Origin: DASVVT01 sp036386415
GTDB taxonomy: Bacteria > Acidobacteriota > Blastocatellia > Pyrinomonadales > Pyrinomonadaceae
Assembly (NCBI GenBank): GCA_036386415.1
Contig: DASVVT010000010.1
Span: 33,766-97,765 of the forward strand
Reading direction: 5' to 3'
Length of the DNA stretch: 64,000 nucleotides
How positions within the stretch are numbered: position 1 is the first letter of the stretch; every line of letters begins with the position of its first letter. Positions 9,321 through 18,302 of the stretch are shown here, one piece after another. Below the pieces are notes generated by a model. That model saw nothing but the letters and a program-made list of their open reading frames with translations. It was not told the DNA's origin and searched no databases. The position numbers were made by a program, and so were the translations under genes.

Positions 9321-9424
9321 GAAATGATGAATTAGGAATGCGGAATGCGGAATGAAAAGAAGAACCACTCATGTTCTGATTTCCATCTTTAATTCATCAT
9401 TCATCATTCCGCATTCATCATTTC
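9321..9424. repeat. heptad-repeat hairpin, AATGATG/AATGCGG family
   Basis: The left arm reads AATGATG, AATTAGG, AATGCGG, AATGCGG, and the right arm on the opposite strand reads AATGATG, AATGCGG, AATGATG, AATGATG. The arms therefore share unit vocabulary but not unit order. The right arm overlaps the 3' end of the methyltransferase gene ending at 9404 and encodes its last residues (MMNAE and stop). Confidence 0.85.
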
Positions 9425-10585
9425 CTCTAACCTCTCCGTGTCAATCTCCGGCGTTTTCGCTTTGCGTCTTCCTGATGCGCGCCAGCCAGCGCCGCCCAGG
9501 ATCGAGACATCTTCCAGCCCGGCGCGTTCCAACCATCCGGCCACCTCTCTGCGGCTGTAACGGTTCTCAATCGGAGCGGAGAAACGGTCGAACTGGTCTG
9601 TGTAGAGAACGCGGAAAGAATATTTCCTGTAGTGGCCGAGGGGCACGCGGTCTGCGAGCTTGCGCGTCGCAGGGATTTGTTCGAGTGCGCGCGCGGGCAA
9701 CACGAAGGCCACCTGGAATCCAACGGCGGCGAGCCAAGAGAGCTTTTGCAGCAGAGGGTGAGGCAGACGCGTCGTGATGCGTCGGATGCGCGTCACGGCC
9801 ACGAGCGCCGCGCGTCGCCAAGCAGGTTCCCCTTCGAGATTCCAGTAGAGGTAGATGTTCAGAAATCCGCCCGCGCGCACGAGCGGCAGAAGACTGCGAA
9901 ACCCTTTTTCGGGATCGGGCAGGTGATGCAGCACGCCCAGGCTGTAGACCAGATCGAAGGATTGGGGCGGGAAAGGCGGGTGATAGATGTCCGCCTGTAT
10001 GAAATGGGTATTCCGGTTCTCGCGGTTGTTGCGCGCGGCGACCTCTATCGCCTGGCTCAAATCCATCGCAAAGACTTCGCGCGCGCCGCTGCGTGCCATG
10101 TGAAAGGTGTGGCGTCCCGTGCCGCAACCGGCATCCAGCACACGCGCACCTTTGAACTGATCGGGCTTGAAGCGCTCGAAGTACCAGCGAAAGTTGGACT
10201 CGTAATCCGGCAGCATCTCGTTAAATGTCTGCCACTCGTAGCCGAAGCTGCGCGCCGTCTCGCGTTGCGCGATGAGCGCACCATCGACGCCCCCTCCTCC
10301 GCGCTGCTGCTCCTGCTGCCCGTTCCCTTCCTCGCGCATCCTGAGCGAAGCGGGAAGCCGCTCGCCGTATGTGCGGAAGAATTCAGGATGCATCTCCCAT
10401 AGCATGCTCTGAAACACAGGGGGCAGCAGGCGCGGGATCGAGCCGATCAAAGGGAAACCTGTAGCGCACGCCTCGCACGCGATCCAGCCGCTCTCAACCT
10501 CTTCATCCCTCTCCTCAAAGCTGCGGCACACGAGAGAGCCTCCGCAGAGCGGGCACACGACAAGTTGCAGCAGACTCTTCTTCAT
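9404..10585 (-). CDS. SAM-dependent methyltransferase with N-terminal zinc-ribbon
   Basis: 393 residues. A Trm112-like zinc ribbon (Cys11, Cys14, Cys37, Cys40) precedes a class I methyltransferase domain with motif I VLDAGCGTGRHT at about 150-161 and LGVLHHLPDP later on. Such proteins methylate small molecules or sugars; the substrate is unknown. The ATG overlaps the stop of the ligase gene upstream (ATGA), so it belongs to the polysaccharide operon. The final residues come from a heptad repeat, which suggests the C-terminus was remodelled. Confidence 0.85.
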   Translation of the reverse strand: MKKSLLQLVVCPLCGGSLVCRSFEERDEEVESGWIACEACATGFPLIGSIPRLLPPVFQSMLWEMHPEFFRTYGERLPASLRMREEGNGQQEQQRGGGGVDGALIAQRETARSFGYEWQTFNEMLPDYESNFRWYFERFKPDQFKGARVLDAGCGTGRHTFHMARSGAREVFAMDLSQAIEVAARNNRENRNTHFIQADIYHPPFPPQSFDLVYSLGVLHHLPDPEKGFRSLLPLVRAGGFLNIYLYWNLEGEPAWRRAALVAVTRIRRITTRLPHPLLQKLSWLAAVGFQVAFVLPARALEQIPATRKLADRVPLGHYRKYSFRVLYTDQFDRFSAPIENRYSRREVAGWLERAGLEDVSILGGAGWRASGRRKAKTPEIDTERLEEMMNAE

Positions 10586-12129
10586 CCCTTGTCCTGCGCC
10601 GCAGTTGTTGTTGTTACTACCGGGCGGCTCTCCTCCTGAGTCACTTCAGCAGGCGTCTCGCTCGCGTGCGTGCCGGAATGTGAGTCGTGATGGCGTCGTC
10701 TGTGTCGTCGCCGATGCCTGCGGCGCTTTCCTACTCCTTCGCCTGTCCTCTCCTGCTCGACGCGACCGTTAAGGGTGGCGAGCGCCGCCAGCACCAGGAA
10801 GAGCAGCGCGTTCGAAGTCGTGTGCAGGGTGAAATCGAAGAAGCTGTGCACCAGCACGGCGAAACATCCGGCGAGCGCGCCTGTCGCCACACCGCGTCGA
10901 AACAGGTCATCCGTCTCTCTGCGCTGAAAGCCCATGCGAAAGAGCGCGACGATGAAGAACAGTCCGAGGATTGCGCCGACGACTCCGGTGTCGGCCAGCA
11001 CCTGCAAGTAATCGTTGTGCGCCTGCTCAAGACGAAAGAGACCGTTGCGCGTGTCGTAGCGCGTGTAGGCGAGGCTGAATGCGCCGAGCCCCGCACCGAT
11101 CAAGGGATGGTCGCGAATGATGTTGAGCGTCATGCTCCAGAAATGTGCGCGGCCAGTGGTCGGGTCTTCCGTATTGACTGTCCCCACCAGGCGGCTCAAG
11201 ACGGACTCGCCGCCGAGCAGCACGACTCCCGCGAACAGCACGAGCATCAGCCCCAAGGCCAGCCCGACGCGCAGCACGGCGGCGCGCGCGCGTCCGCTTA
11301 TCGCGCTCTCATCGCCCTTCTTCTCCCGCTTTCGCCCGAACACGGAGACGGTAGCCAGGAAACAGACCTCCACGAAGAAACTGACGATGCCGCCGCGCGA
11401 GTTGGTCAGGATGAGCGCGATACCCATGATGGCGACGGCGAACAGGTAGAGCAGCCTTTTATCGCGCTCGATAGCGCCGGAAAAGAGTAGACCGAGGGGC
11501 AAGGCGAGCGCCAGTTCCATGTAGCCCGCGAAGTGGTGGCGATTGACGAAGGGGCCGAAGGGCGTGCTGGTCGGCAGCTCGCGTATCCAGTAGATCGTCG
11601 TCGGGCTCGTGAAGTGCTGCATGAGACCCAGGAGCGCGAGCGCGAAGCCGAAGATGGTGATCGTGCGTGTGATTGTGCGCAGACGGCGCGGGCTATCCGT
11701 GAACGCGAGCGCGGCGGCGAAATAGACTAGAAGCGCGATTACCTTAATCAGTACGAGCCGGGTCGTGTAAGGATCGAGCGATAAGCTTCTGACGGGGGGA
11801 GACGAGAGAGCGCCGCCGCCCGTCGAAGTTGAGCCGAGGGGCAGCAGTTGAAAAATACCGACGAAGATGAGACCCAGGAGCGGCCACTGGAGCGGATTGC
11901 GGCTGATACGCAAAGTCCCGCTTTGCCAGGCATCCAGAGCCCAGAAGACGACGACGAGCGCGGCACTGGCCTGAAAAACGGCGAGCGTCCAGTAGTTCAC
12001 AGTGCCATAGGCGAGCGTCGTCAAGACAATCGCCAGAGAGAGCAGTAGGAAGACGGCGCTGCCCGCCCAGGTCTGCTTGAGCTCAATGCGCGTTTCGGTC
12101 TTTGGTGGCGCTTCGGGCGCTGGCGACAC
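10582..12129 (-). CDS. O-antigen ligase/polymerase family membrane protein
   Basis: About 515 residues with roughly a dozen hydrophobic segments, the NSRGG motif and a following periplasmic region (GRAHFW, HNDYLQVLADTG) typical of the Wzy_C/WaaL family. These proteins transfer or polymerise lipid-linked glycans at the periplasmic face. The GTG at 12129 is preferred because AGGAGG lies eight bases upstream; an ATG at 12186 is possible. The C-terminal 55 residues are unusual: an Arg/His-rich block (RRHRRRHRRRHHD) followed by a Thr-rich tail. It overlaps the TPR gene upstream and the methyltransferase gene downstream, so the three are translationally coupled. Confidence 0.85.
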   Translation of the reverse strand: MSPAPEAPPKTETRIELKQTWAGSAVFLLLSLAIVLTTLAYGTVNYWTLAVFQASAALVVVFWALDAWQSGTLRISRNPLQWPLLGLIFVGIFQLLPLGSTSTGGGALSSPPVRSLSLDPYTTRLVLIKVIALLVYFAAALAFTDSPRRLRTITRTITIFGFALALLGLMQHFTSPTTIYWIRELPTSTPFGPFVNRHHFAGYMELALALPLGLLFSGAIERDKRLLYLFAVAIMGIALILTNSRGGIVSFFVEVCFLATVSVFGRKREKKGDESAISGRARAAVLRVGLALGLMLVLFAGVVLLGGESVLSRLVGTVNTEDPTTGRAHFWSMTLNIIRDHPLIGAGLGAFSLAYTRYDTRNGLFRLEQAHNDYLQVLADTGVVGAILGLFFIVALFRMGFQRRETDDLFRRGVATGALAGCFAVLVHSFFDFTLHTTSNALLFLVLAALATLNGRVEQERTGEGVGKRRRHRRRHRRRHHDSHSGTHASETPAEVTQEESRPVVTTTTAAQDKG

Positions 12130-13477
12130 GATTTCCCCCTCCTGTGTCGCCGCCGCTGCCGATGCGTTGTAAATTGAAGTCGTCATACCAAACCGTGCCC
12201 ATAACCGGACAGACAGCCATCTTCGGGCCGCACGACGCGCGACCCGTGCGCACCGTCACCGCTTCTGTTTTATCGTTCGTTCTAAAATCGATGGTGATGC
12301 GCTGCCAGTCGTTGTTATCAATTGACAGGGGCTGAGAAGTTCCAAGCACCGTCTTACCGTCTATGGCATCAATGATCTCTATCATGGGCGCTCCGGCAGT
12401 CCTCAGATTTCGAGCGATAACATAGCACTCGAAATGATAGGCGGTCGAAGGCTCAACCACGACGAGCTGCGCGATGTTGTTGAAATCAAACTTCGTCGGC
12501 GCATTGAAGATCACGCGCAGGCTGCGCGAGCCTTGATGACTGGTGCGCGGGTCAATGGCGATCTGCGCTTCGGGGCGTGGATCGACCTGCCAGCCAAAGA
12601 CGTTGGCGACCACCGGTGCGGCGTCCGTTTCAAACCCGGCGTTGAAGAACTGTTCGGGCTGCGGAAGGCTCGCGCCCTGTGGAGCGAGGTCGCGCGACGC
12701 TTCGAGCACGGCGCGGTAACGCTTGGCCGCGACCAGCGCCTTGATGAGCGCGTCGCCGGTCTCGCGCTGCTCCTTCTTCTCTGCCGGACTGAGGCCAGAC
12801 CAGATACGCAACGCCTCATCGACGCGCTCCTGGCCGATGAGATAGATGGCTAAATCTGTGCGCGCTGCCGCCGAATCGCCGACCGCACGCTCCACCACCC
12901 CTATATCTTCTCCGTACACGCGCCATGCCAGGTTGAAAATCTGCGGGCGCAGTCGCTTGTCCATCTCGCCTGCGCGACGCAGCTCCGCGAAGGCTTCATC
13001 TGATCGACCCAGGCGCAGCAGCAGATTGCCCAGATACCAGCGCGGGTAGGAGTAGGAGGGAGCGAGCTCGACGGCGCGTCGAAAAGCCTTTTCGCTGCCC
13101 TCGCCATCGCCTGCGCGCTCGCGCGCCCGCCCCAAGTCCATCCACATGCGGTAATCGTTGGGCGAGAGGCTGACGGCCTCTTCGAAATGGCGGACGGCTT
13201 GCGCCAGTTGCTCTGGCGAAAACTCCTTCATCTCGACCTGTCCGGCGCTCCAGTGCGAGAGCGGATCATCCGGCGCGAGATTGAGCGCCGTGCGCGCGCT
13301 ATCCATCGCCCCCACCTCCACGCTCGGCGTAAACTCCGCGATGGTGTTGCCGAAATACCAGCGTCCGGCATACCAGGAGCAGACGACCACCAGCAGGACA
13401 GGCAAAGCAAGCGCCACGCGCACCAGTAGCATGCGAGTATCTATGAGCTTCAACTGGTCTGTCTTTGATTGAGACAC
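12083..13477 (-). CDS. membrane-anchored TPR protein with carbohydrate-binding-like C-terminus
   Basis: 464 residues. One hydrophobic anchor (about 17-40), then TPR-type helices with YPRWYLGNLLLRLG-like repeats (about 75-260), then a beta-rich region (about 275-450) whose pattern resembles CBM4/9-type carbohydrate-binding modules (NAGFETDAAP near its start, VWYDDFNL near its end). A periplasmic scaffold that holds glycan near the ligase encoded immediately downstream is a reasonable inference. The start is a GTG at 13477; the preceding intergenic sequence is itself a heptad repeat, so the start codon lies at the repeat edge. Confidence 0.75.
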   Translation of the reverse strand: MSQSKTDQLKLIDTRMLLVRVALALPVLLVVVCSWYAGRWYFGNTIAEFTPSVEVGAMDSARTALNLAPDDPLSHWSAGQVEMKEFSPEQLAQAVRHFEEAVSLSPNDYRMWMDLGRARERAGDGEGSEKAFRRAVELAPSYSYPRWYLGNLLLRLGRSDEAFAELRRAGEMDKRLRPQIFNLAWRVYGEDIGVVERAVGDSAAARTDLAIYLIGQERVDEALRIWSGLSPAEKKEQRETGDALIKALVAAKRYRAVLEASRDLAPQGASLPQPEQFFNAGFETDAAPVVANVFGWQVDPRPEAQIAIDPRTSHQGSRSLRVIFNAPTKFDFNNIAQLVVVEPSTAYHFECYVIARNLRTAGAPMIEIIDAIDGKTVLGTSQPLSIDNNDWQRITIDFRTNDKTEAVTVRTGRASCGPKMAVCPVMGTVWYDDFNLQRIGSGGDTGGGNRVASARSATKDRNAH

Positions 13478-13479
13478 GA

Positions 13480-13618
13480 TTGGAATTTCTGATTTTTGAG
13501 CTGCGATTTTTGATCTTCACATCTCAAGATTCGAGATTGGAAATTTCCGCTTTGACATCCTGGCTAAAAAGCTCTTTAGTCCTGATCCAATCGACCATCA
13601 AAAATCTGAAGTCAAAAA
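13480..13618. repeat. heptad-type inverted repeat, GATTTTT unit
   Basis: Units such as GATTTTT-GAGCTGC-GATTTTT-GATCTTC on the left are answered by GACTTCA-GATTTTT-GATGGTC-GATTGGA on the opposite strand at the right. The pair fills the whole gap between the stop codon at 13620 and the GTG start at 13477. The middle of the element is less regular than in the other hairpins. Confidence 0.65.
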
Positions 13619-13619
13619 T

Positions 13620-15458
13620 TTACGCATCGCTGACCTGTTCGATCCAGATGCGCATGCGCTTAAGGGTGACGTGCTCCTCTTCACAGTCGCGCAAAATCTC
13701 TTTGATGCGTTCCTCTGTGAACTTGGAGCTGGAAATCAGCACTTCGTCGGCCTTCTGCTGCTTACAGACGCTGCGCAGGCTGCCGTTCCCCTCGTAGACG
13801 CGCAGCCCGTGAATGACCTTGCCCTTCTTTTTCGGATCGTCGTCAACGAAGCCCACCGGCGCATATTGCAACTCGCGGTTATTCAATATCTCGCGCAGCA
13901 GCAGCTCGCCCCCGTCGCCCGCGCCGTAGATCAGGACGCGTCGCCCCTCGAACGTCTTCGGGGTCGGCAGCACCTGGCGGAAGAGTCGGAAAGCCATACG
14001 GCTGCCCGCCAGCATCATCAGGAGCAGCATCGCATCGAGCACGAACATGGCGCGCGACAATCCCTCGAAACGAAAAGCGAAGAGCAGCGCCAGCACACTG
14101 GCAATGGAGCTTAAGATGACAGCCTTGGCGAAGACTACGAGATCGTCCACGCTCGTGTAGCGCCAGATGCCGCGATAGACGCCCATCACCAGGAAAGTCG
14201 CCATCTTGACGAAGACCAGCACGGGCACCGTGCGCAGGAAGACGATCCGCGCCTCGTTCTCCGAGAGCGACCCGAACAGCAGCGCATAAGAGCCGTAGTA
14301 AGCCAGTATGATGAGGACGACATCGAGCAGGACTTCGAAGACGCGGCGCTTGTACGAGACGTCTATGAGAAACGCGAAGAGCAGCTTGTCGTGCAGCGCC
14401 TTCGCCTCCTCTTCCTCGTCGTAGACCTTGACGCCCGCCAGGTAGACGCCCAGCAGTGTGAGCACCACCGAAAAGCCTATGATCGCCGCGAGGCTTATGT
14501 CGAGCTTCATCTCGCGCACGAAGAGGGCGAGGATTCCCGAAAGCGCGGCGAAACCGTAGAGCATCCAGACCGCCCGCCGCTCAGACATCCCGAGCGCCAC
14601 CAGACGGTGCGAAGTATGATCGCGCCCGCCCTGCGAAGCGGCGCGCCCGGACAATTTTCTCAGCACCGTGACGAACGTGGTATCGAAGATCGGAATGAAG
14701 AGGATCAGGATCGGCACGGCCAGAACGGGCAGAAAGCTGCGCGAGCGTCCGCCCGAGGCAGACATCAGAGCGGTGCTCGCCAGAAAGAAGCCTATGAACA
14801 TCGAGCCGCAGTCGCCCATGAAGATGGACGCCGGGTTGGAGTTGTAGACCAGAAACCCTAAGAGCGCGACGGCGAAGATCGCCAGCATGAGGGCTTCGAC
14901 GGGCTGCCCGCTCGCAATGAAACTGATCGCCAGGCAGGTGGAGGCGATGGCCGCAATGCCAGCCGCCAGCCCGTCCATGTTATCGAGCAGGTTGACGGCG
15001 TTGGTGATGCCGATGAGCCAGAAGATCGTGATCGCCATGTTGACGGGCGCAGACCTCGTCCAAGGCAGGCTCAACCCGTAATAGATCACGAAGGCCGCCC
15101 CCATCACCTGCCCGATCAGCTTCTGGTAGGGCTTGGCGTGGAAGAGGTCGTCGATGAGTCCGATCAGAAACAGAAACGCGCTCGCGCCCAGGACCGCGCG
15201 GATGTGCAGCAGGTGATATTCATTCAGCTCGCTTGCGGCGGGCGGCGCAAGCAACAGATACCCGATGATGACTGTGACGACCGACAGGAAGATCGAGACG
15301 CCGCCGAGCATCGCCGTCGGCTTCTTATGCCAGCGATCCATTTTAGGACGCGCGACCACGCCCCAACGCCGCGCCAGCGCGCGCACCAGCGGCGTCAACG
15401 CCAGCGAGAGAATGAAGGAGGCGACAACCGCCAGAAGATGTAAAGAATTGAACGGCAT
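13620..15458 (-). CDS. fusion of WecA/MraY-type phosphoglycosyltransferase and CapD-type N-terminal module
   Basis: 612 residues. Residues 1-330 are a multi-span polyprenyl-phosphate sugar-1-phosphate transferase with NLLDNMDGLAAG and GDCGSMFIG, the active-site signatures of the WecA/TagO group. Residues 350-612 match the N-terminal half of CapD/FlaA1/PglF proteins: four more membrane spans, then a Rossmann module with VLIYGAGDGGELLL and PVGFVDDD. The catalytic dehydratase half of CapD is absent. The first half should start glycan assembly on undecaprenyl phosphate; the second may bind a nucleotide or regulate. It is coupled to downstream polysaccharide genes on the same strand. Confidence 0.85.
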   Translation of the reverse strand: MPFNSLHLLAVVASFILSLALTPLVRALARRWGVVARPKMDRWHKKPTAMLGGVSIFLSVVTVIIGYLLLAPPAASELNEYHLLHIRAVLGASAFLFLIGLIDDLFHAKPYQKLIGQVMGAAFVIYYGLSLPWTRSAPVNMAITIFWLIGITNAVNLLDNMDGLAAGIAAIASTCLAISFIASGQPVEALMLAIFAVALLGFLVYNSNPASIFMGDCGSMFIGFFLASTALMSASGGRSRSFLPVLAVPILILFIPIFDTTFVTVLRKLSGRAASQGGRDHTSHRLVALGMSERRAVWMLYGFAALSGILALFVREMKLDISLAAIIGFSVVLTLLGVYLAGVKVYDEEEEAKALHDKLLFAFLIDVSYKRRVFEVLLDVVLIILAYYGSYALLFGSLSENEARIVFLRTVPVLVFVKMATFLVMGVYRGIWRYTSVDDLVVFAKAVILSSIASVLALLFAFRFEGLSRAMFVLDAMLLLMMLAGSRMAFRLFRQVLPTPKTFEGRRVLIYGAGDGGELLLREILNNRELQYAPVGFVDDDPKKKGKVIHGLRVYEGNGSLRSVCKQQKADEVLISSSKFTEERIKEILRDCEEEHVTLKRMRIWIEQVSDA

Positions 15459-15592
15459 ATCAGACCGAAAACCAGAGGAGTTCTCGCACTCGAAAGAACC
15501 TGCAACCCTATTAGATTAGGCGCGACAAATCAAGTGGGGAAAGCATATATAGGCGACCCAATGCGCGGCTCTCCATGCACCAGATTCGGATT

Positions 15593-15793
15593 GTCCCGTA
15601 GGGACTGAATGAAAATAGCCCAGCGATTTATCGCTGGGATAGGGTCGAACATTAGTATTGAGTCCCGTAGGGACGACTGAAGGTGGTTAATCATCAGAGA
15701 ATTTCAGTCGTCCCTACGGGACTGTGCTTGCTTGTTCTCATTGACCCCAGCGATAAATCGCTGGGCTACTATCATGCCGTCCCTCACGGGACG
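15593..15793. repeat. nested palindromes GTCCCGTAGGGAC and CCCAGCGATTTATCGCTGGG
   Basis: Two perfect palindromes, GTCCCGTAGGGAC (15593-15605) and CCCAGCGATTTATCGCTGGG (15619-15638), recur in inverted order at the other end (15747-15766 and 15777-15793), with GTCCCGTAGGGAC-type copies in the middle (15662-15674 and 15709-15722). The whole is therefore an inverted repeat of palindromes. It occupies most of the 370-bp gap between the fusion transferase start and the epimerase end. No coding capacity. Confidence 0.85.
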
Positions 15794-15828
15794 AAAAGAG
15801 ATAAACATTAGGTTTCGGATGTTTAGTG

Positions 15829-16848
15829 TTAAATATTGGCGACAGACTTCTGGCTGAGGTCGCCCGTCTGATACCTGGCATCCGTGCTCTGACCGCTGTG
15901 GTAGCGTATGACGCTCTGTAGAATACCGTCGAGCGACATTTCGGGATGAAAACCGATCTGGGAGTTTACCTTCGAGATGTCGGGCACGCGGCGCGGCATA
16001 TCCTCGAAGCCCTCTTCGTAGGCTTCGTCGTACGGCACGAAGACGATCTCGGAATCGGAATTGGTCAGCTCCTTGACGCGCTCGGCCAGCTCCAGAATCG
16101 TCACCTCCTGATCCGATCCGATATTGAAGACCTGCCCGACCGCCGCCTGGTCATCCATCAGCTTGATGAGGGCTTTGACGATGTCGCCGACGTAGCCGAA
16201 GCAGCGCGACTGTTTGCCGTCGCCATAGACAGTGATCGGACGCCCCGAGAGCGCCTGCCTGACGAAGGTCGGGATGACCATCCCATACTGACCCGTCTGC
16301 CTGGGGCCGACCGTGTTGAAGAGGCGCACGACGACGGTCGGCAGCTTCTTCTCGCGCCAGTAGGCCAGCGCCAGGAACTCGTCAATCGCCTTCGAGCAGG
16401 CATAACTCCAACGCCCCTTGGTCGTCGCGCCCATGACGAGATTGCCGTCCTCACGAAACGGAACCTGCTCGCTCAGGCCATAGACCTCGGAAGTCGAAGC
16501 GATCAAGACCTTCTTCTTCTTCTTGTTTGCCAGAGCCAGTACGACTTCCGTCCCCTTGATGTTTGTCTCGATGGTTCTGACGGGGCTCTCGACGATCAGC
16601 TTGACGCCGACGGCAGCCGCCAGGTGAAAGATCACGTCGCAACGGTCGACCAGCTCGGCCACGATGGGCTGATTGTGGACGCTCTCAATCGTGTAGTGAA
16701 AACGCGGGTTGTTCTTCAGATGTTGAATGTTGTCGATGCTGCCCGTCGAGAGGTCGTCTATCACGTAGACCTCATCGCCTCGCTCAAGGTAGGCATCCGA
16801 GAGGTGCGACCCGATGAAGCCAGCGCCGCCTGTGATTAGTACTCGCAA
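15829..16848 (-). CDS. NAD-dependent sugar-nucleotide epimerase/dehydratase
   Basis: 339 residues of the extended short-chain dehydrogenase family. The GGAGFIGSH dinucleotide-binding loop is at residues 7-15, the catalytic TSEVYG and YACSK (Tyr-x3-Lys) motifs follow, and GDGKQSRCFGYVGDIV is in the substrate region. The pattern is closest to UDP-glucuronate decarboxylase and UDP-glucose 4-epimerase relatives, so it probably makes a UDP-pentose or epimerised hexose; substrate not resolved. It sits 14 bases downstream of the glycosyltransferase gene. Confidence 0.85.
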   Translation of the reverse strand: MRVLITGGAGFIGSHLSDAYLERGDEVYVIDDLSTGSIDNIQHLKNNPRFHYTIESVHNQPIVAELVDRCDVIFHLAAAVGVKLIVESPVRTIETNIKGTEVVLALANKKKKKVLIASTSEVYGLSEQVPFREDGNLVMGATTKGRWSYACSKAIDEFLALAYWREKKLPTVVVRLFNTVGPRQTGQYGMVIPTFVRQALSGRPITVYGDGKQSRCFGYVGDIVKALIKLMDDQAAVGQVFNIGSDQEVTILELAERVKELTNSDSEIVFVPYDEAYEEGFEDMPRRVPDISKVNSQIGFHPEMSLDGILQSVIRYHSGQSTDARYQTGDLSQKSVANI

Positions 16849-16862
16849 ATCTTAAGCTCCTC

Positions 16863-18182
16863 CTAAAAGAGTCTGGAGTCTGGAGTCTGGAGACGGGAGT
16901 CGGAAGAGACCGAGGTTTTGACTCCAGACGCCTCGCCCCTCACCCCTGACTCTAACTCTCGATAAAGTCCCATGATGTTTGTCAGCAAGCGCTCCTTCGA
17001 GTAGTTCTCTTCGACAAAGGAGCGTCCGCGCTCGCCCAATGCTCGCCGCAACTCTTCATTTTCAACGAGGCACGCGAGCGCCGCCGCGAAAGCCTCCGCA
17101 TCGTTTGGCGCGACGAGCACCCCGCGCTCGCAGAGATGATAAACGCCCTCGCCGCCCGCCTCGCTCTTTTCGCCGAGCAGATCACGGACGCCGCCGACGG
17201 CGGTCGCCACACACGGGCGCGCGTTAGCCATCGCTTCGATCAAGGTCAGGGGCGTGCCTTCGTTGCGCGAAGTCAGAGCCACTATGTCGAGCGCCGGGTA
17301 GAAGTTTTCCGGATCGTCGCGCGTTCCCAGAAAGAGCACTTCGCGGTCGAGGCCAAGCGAGCGTGCCTGCTCCTCAAGCCTGCCTCGCAGATGGCCGTCG
17401 CCGATCACGACGAAACGCACGCGCCCCGCGCCAGCCTCCAACCCGTGCGTCTCTCTTAAGCGCGCAGCGGCGCGCAGGAACAGCTCATGATTTTTTACTT
17501 CCGTCAGCCTTCCTACGATGCCGACGAGGATGTCCGTGCTCGAAGCGCTCAATTCATCGCGCAGCGCGCGGCGTCGCGTCTCCCATTCGGCGAAAGCCTG
17601 CGTATCAAGCCCGAGCGGGATGACAGTAAATTGCCCCGGCTTGCCCACGCCGAACTCTTGATGAATCTCGCGATACTGCTGCGGGCTGATGACGATGATC
17701 CTATCGGTCGCGACGCGCGCCAGAGCTTTCTCTATGCCGAGAAAGACGCGCGTCTTGAGCCGTCCATAATAGCTGTGAAAGATGTGGCCGTGATAGGTAT
17801 GCACGAAGCGGCAGCGGCGTGGCCGTCCAAGCAGCGCGGCAGGCGTGAGCCAACGGTAGAGCAATCCTGCGACGCGACCGACCGTCCCGGCCTTGGCCGT
17901 ATGCGTATGCACCACGTCGGGTTGCTCGCGCACAAAGAGGCGATAGAGTTTCCAGACGGTGAGCCCATCCTTAGGCGAAATCTCGCGGCTCATCTCCGGG
18001 ATGATAAGAGGACGCACGCCCGCGCGGTCTGCGAAGTAGCCCATGTCATCTTCGCCGGGCGGGACAGTGCCAGCCACCAGCATCGTTTCGCACTCATCGT
18101 TCTGCAACCCGGCAGTCAGCCACACGACATGGCGCGCCGGGCCACCGACGTTGAGACGGGCGATGATGCGAATGATCTTCAT
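16863..18182 (-). CDS. family 4 glycosyltransferase with repeat-derived C-terminal tail
   Basis: 439 residues, GT-B fold. LNVGGPARHV is at the N-terminus and EGTPLTLIEAM (the E-x7-E region of GT4) lies at about 310-322. It transfers a sugar from a nucleotide donor to the growing glycan in the cytoplasm. After the natural-looking end YRELES the last 28 residues (GVRGEASGV to DSRLF) are encoded by the two arms of an AGTCTGG heptad hairpin, so the reading frame seems to have run into the repeat. The ATG is preceded directly by another heptad repeat with no clear Shine-Dalgarno sequence. Confidence 0.9.
   Translation of the reverse strand: MKIIRIIARLNVGGPARHVVWLTAGLQNDECETMLVAGTVPPGEDDMGYFADRAGVRPLIIPEMSREISPKDGLTVWKLYRLFVREQPDVVHTHTAKAGTVGRVAGLLYRWLTPAALLGRPRRCRFVHTYHGHIFHSYYGRLKTRVFLGIEKALARVATDRIIVISPQQYREIHQEFGVGKPGQFTVIPLGLDTQAFAEWETRRRALRDELSASSTDILVGIVGRLTEVKNHELFLRAAARLRETHGLEAGAGRVRFVVIGDGHLRGRLEEQARSLGLDREVLFLGTRDDPENFYPALDIVALTSRNEGTPLTLIEAMANARPCVATAVGGVRDLLGEKSEAGGEGVYHLCERGVLVAPNDAEAFAAALACLVENEELRRALGERGRSFVEENYSKERLLTNIMGLYRELESGVRGEASGVKTSVSSDSRLQTPDSRLF
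16868..16953. repeat. heptad-repeat hairpin inside a coding 3' end, AGTCTGG unit
   Basis: The left arm has three tandem AGTCTGG copies plus two variants (16868-16905); the right arm (16920-16953) contains the complement in degenerate form. It lies entirely within the last 90 bases of the glycosyltransferase gene and is translated as its C-terminal tail. Confidence 0.75.
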
Positions 18183-18302
18183 AGTAGACAGTAGTCAGTA
18201 GTCAGTAGGTTTTTTGTCTGTTCCGTCATTTGAGCTTCAATCTTTAATCAGTGCGTCCGTAGAAGTAGATGTTTTTCTACTGGCTACTGACTACTGTCTA
18301 CT
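18183..18302. repeat. heptad-repeat hairpin, CAGTAGT unit
   Basis: Left arm 18183-18208 is AGTAGAC-AGTAGTC-AGTAGTC-AGTAG; right arm 18276-18302 is its complement with one base changed. The element spans exactly from the TAG stop of the RmlC-like gene (which is part of a repeat unit) to the ATG of the glycosyltransferase. The same unit recurs at 58165-58312. Confidence 0.9.
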
